A stretch of DNA of 64,000 bases from Microcebus murinus. Its lineage: Eukaryota; Chordata; Mammalia; Primates; Cheirogaleidae. Each line of letters begins with the position of its first letter. The first letter of the stretch is position 1. Below the pieces are notes generated by a model. The model was given only the letters and a program-made list of their open reading frames with translations. It was not told where the DNA came from and ran no database searches. The position numbers and the translations under genes are program-made. Of this stretch, positions 62,829 to 64,000 are shown piece by piece. The DNA lies in NCBI RefSeq assembly GCF_040939455.1, contig NC_134112.1, positions 19,866,501 through 19,930,500 of the forward strand. Direction: 5' to 3'.

Positions 62829-64000
62829 TGTCACCAAGATGGTGGAGTAGGAGATAACAGCCTTCATCCCTCTGCAAAAAAAAAAAATGTAATATAGACA
62901 ACTACCAAAAAATCAAAAAGCTCTATGAGAGCTCAAGGGCTAATTTAAGAAATTGCAGTAACACAGAAAGGATGGCTGGTTATAACCATCTACATACTTA
63001 AGATGCCTATACATGGCATCTACATGCCTATACATGGCTAGGAACAAAGAAGAGAAACTATTGGTTCCAACAATGCAGCAGGAACCATCATGGTCCCCAG
63101 CAGCTTGCTCCACAGAAGATACTGGCATCTTTTGCCACTGAGGTAACCAACACCCATTCCCACTAGGGAACCTCAGAGAGGAAGGTATGGTTGTACAAGC
63201 CCCTGCTCATGAAGCAACTGCTATTGTGCAGCCCCAGGACCAAAGCTGCCATCTCTCCCAACCTTGCACATGTCCTTGACCTCTGAGCCACAGCCTCCTC
63301 ACAAACATGCACACTCCAGATCCTGACTGTGTGGCTGAACTACATCCATCCATGCCTCAGACAGCAGAAGCACCGACATAGTGAGTGAGCACGCACTCCA
63401 GGTTCTGGAGCCAATGTCTTTCTGTGTGTTCCCAGCTTCCAGTCATGACCTGAGCTGTCACACAGAGCTGGGCTCTACCCTGTACACTAGAGCCAAAGTA
63501 AGTATGTGCACACCCATGCCCCCCTCCTTTTAGAATTGATCTCAAAAGTACAGTCAAAAAAAGCAAAAATAAACAAATAGGATTATATCAAAATAAAAAG
63601 CACAACAAACAAAACAATTAACAGAGTAAAGACCTAACCCATGTATTGGAAAAAATATCTGGAAACCATACATCAGATAAGGGGTTAAGAACCAAACTAT
63701 ATAATAAACTCAAACAATTCAATTAAAAAACGGGCAAGGGACTTAAATAGATATTTTTCAATAGAAAACATATAAATGGCCATCAAATATATGAAAAAAA
63801 TGCTCAGCATTACTAATTGTTAGGGAACTGAAAATTAAAACCATGATAGATATCACCTCACACCTATTAAAATGACTATTACTAAAAAGAGAAAAGATAG
63901 TAAGTGTTGGCTAGGATGTGGAGACAAGGAAATGCTTGTACGCTGTTGGTAGGAATATAAATCAGTATAGCCATTATGGAAAACTATGTATAACAGGTTC
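62829..64000 (+). mobile_element. Old L1 with 5' UTR fused to the end of ORF2; runs off the window
   Basis: The 5' end 'tcaccaagatggtggagtag' has the YY1-like start of an L1 and is followed by about 700 bp of GC-richer leader. Near 63535 it jumps to late ORF2 sequence ('agcaaaaataaacaaatagg', 'taagtgttggctaggatgtg'). ORF1 and about two thirds of ORF2 are therefore missing. The 3' end lies beyond 64000. No usable reading frame. Confidence 0.8.

Overview
The window is nuclear DNA of a primate, most likely a strepsirrhine (lemur group). Two sequence signs support this. The Alu at about 50.74-51.05 kb carries a left-arm variant and an inserted T/A-rich middle segment that I recognise from lemur Alus. 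The full-length L1 at 0.47-7.02 kb ends in the block 'tgtacccccataatat', which I associate with strepsirrhine L1s. Neither call was checked against a database.

The only host protein-coding gene I can support is BBS9 (PTHB1, a BBSome subunit), on the minus strand. Three internal coding exons are visible: 61784-61879 (96 nt), 49644-49816 (173 nt) and 46044-46196 (153 nt). They have good splice sites, splice in frame, and together encode about 140 residues of the C-terminal half of the protein. All the rest is BBS9 intron: at least 46.0 kb after the last visible exon, 3.4 kb between the second and third, 12.0 kb between the first and second, and 2.1 kb before the first.

The introns are filled with repeats of several ages. 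(1) A full-length L1 on the plus strand, antisense to BBS9, has a 13-bp target-site duplication, a GC-rich promoter, an intact ORF1 and an ORF2 broken by one frameshift and two stop codons. (2) A 4.7-kb internally deleted L1 on the minus strand (56.15-60.89 kb) contains a nested older-type L1 3'-end piece flanked by a 20-bp duplication. (3) Several L1M remnants, two of them also internally deleted. (4) Six Alus, including a close inverted pair just upstream of a BBS9 exon. (5) MIR, L2, hAT-type and MaLR-type fossils. (6) A 448-bp terminal-inverted-repeat DNA element at 26.77-27.21 kb. (7) Simple repeats, above all a 530-bp GGCA/GGGA tetranucleotide tract at 12.19-12.72 kb.

I found no RNA gene, CRISPR array, or cooperating gene set. 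No undescribed biological system is evident. The most useful leads are the L1-BBS9 strand relationship, the microsatellite polypyrimidine tract of one exon, the inverted Alu pair, the TIR element, an AT-rich repeat-poor block near 21.4-22.3 kb, and an unexplained segment at 51.77-52.53 kb. Repeat family names come from recall of consensus sequences, so subfamilies and exact edges of old copies are approximate.
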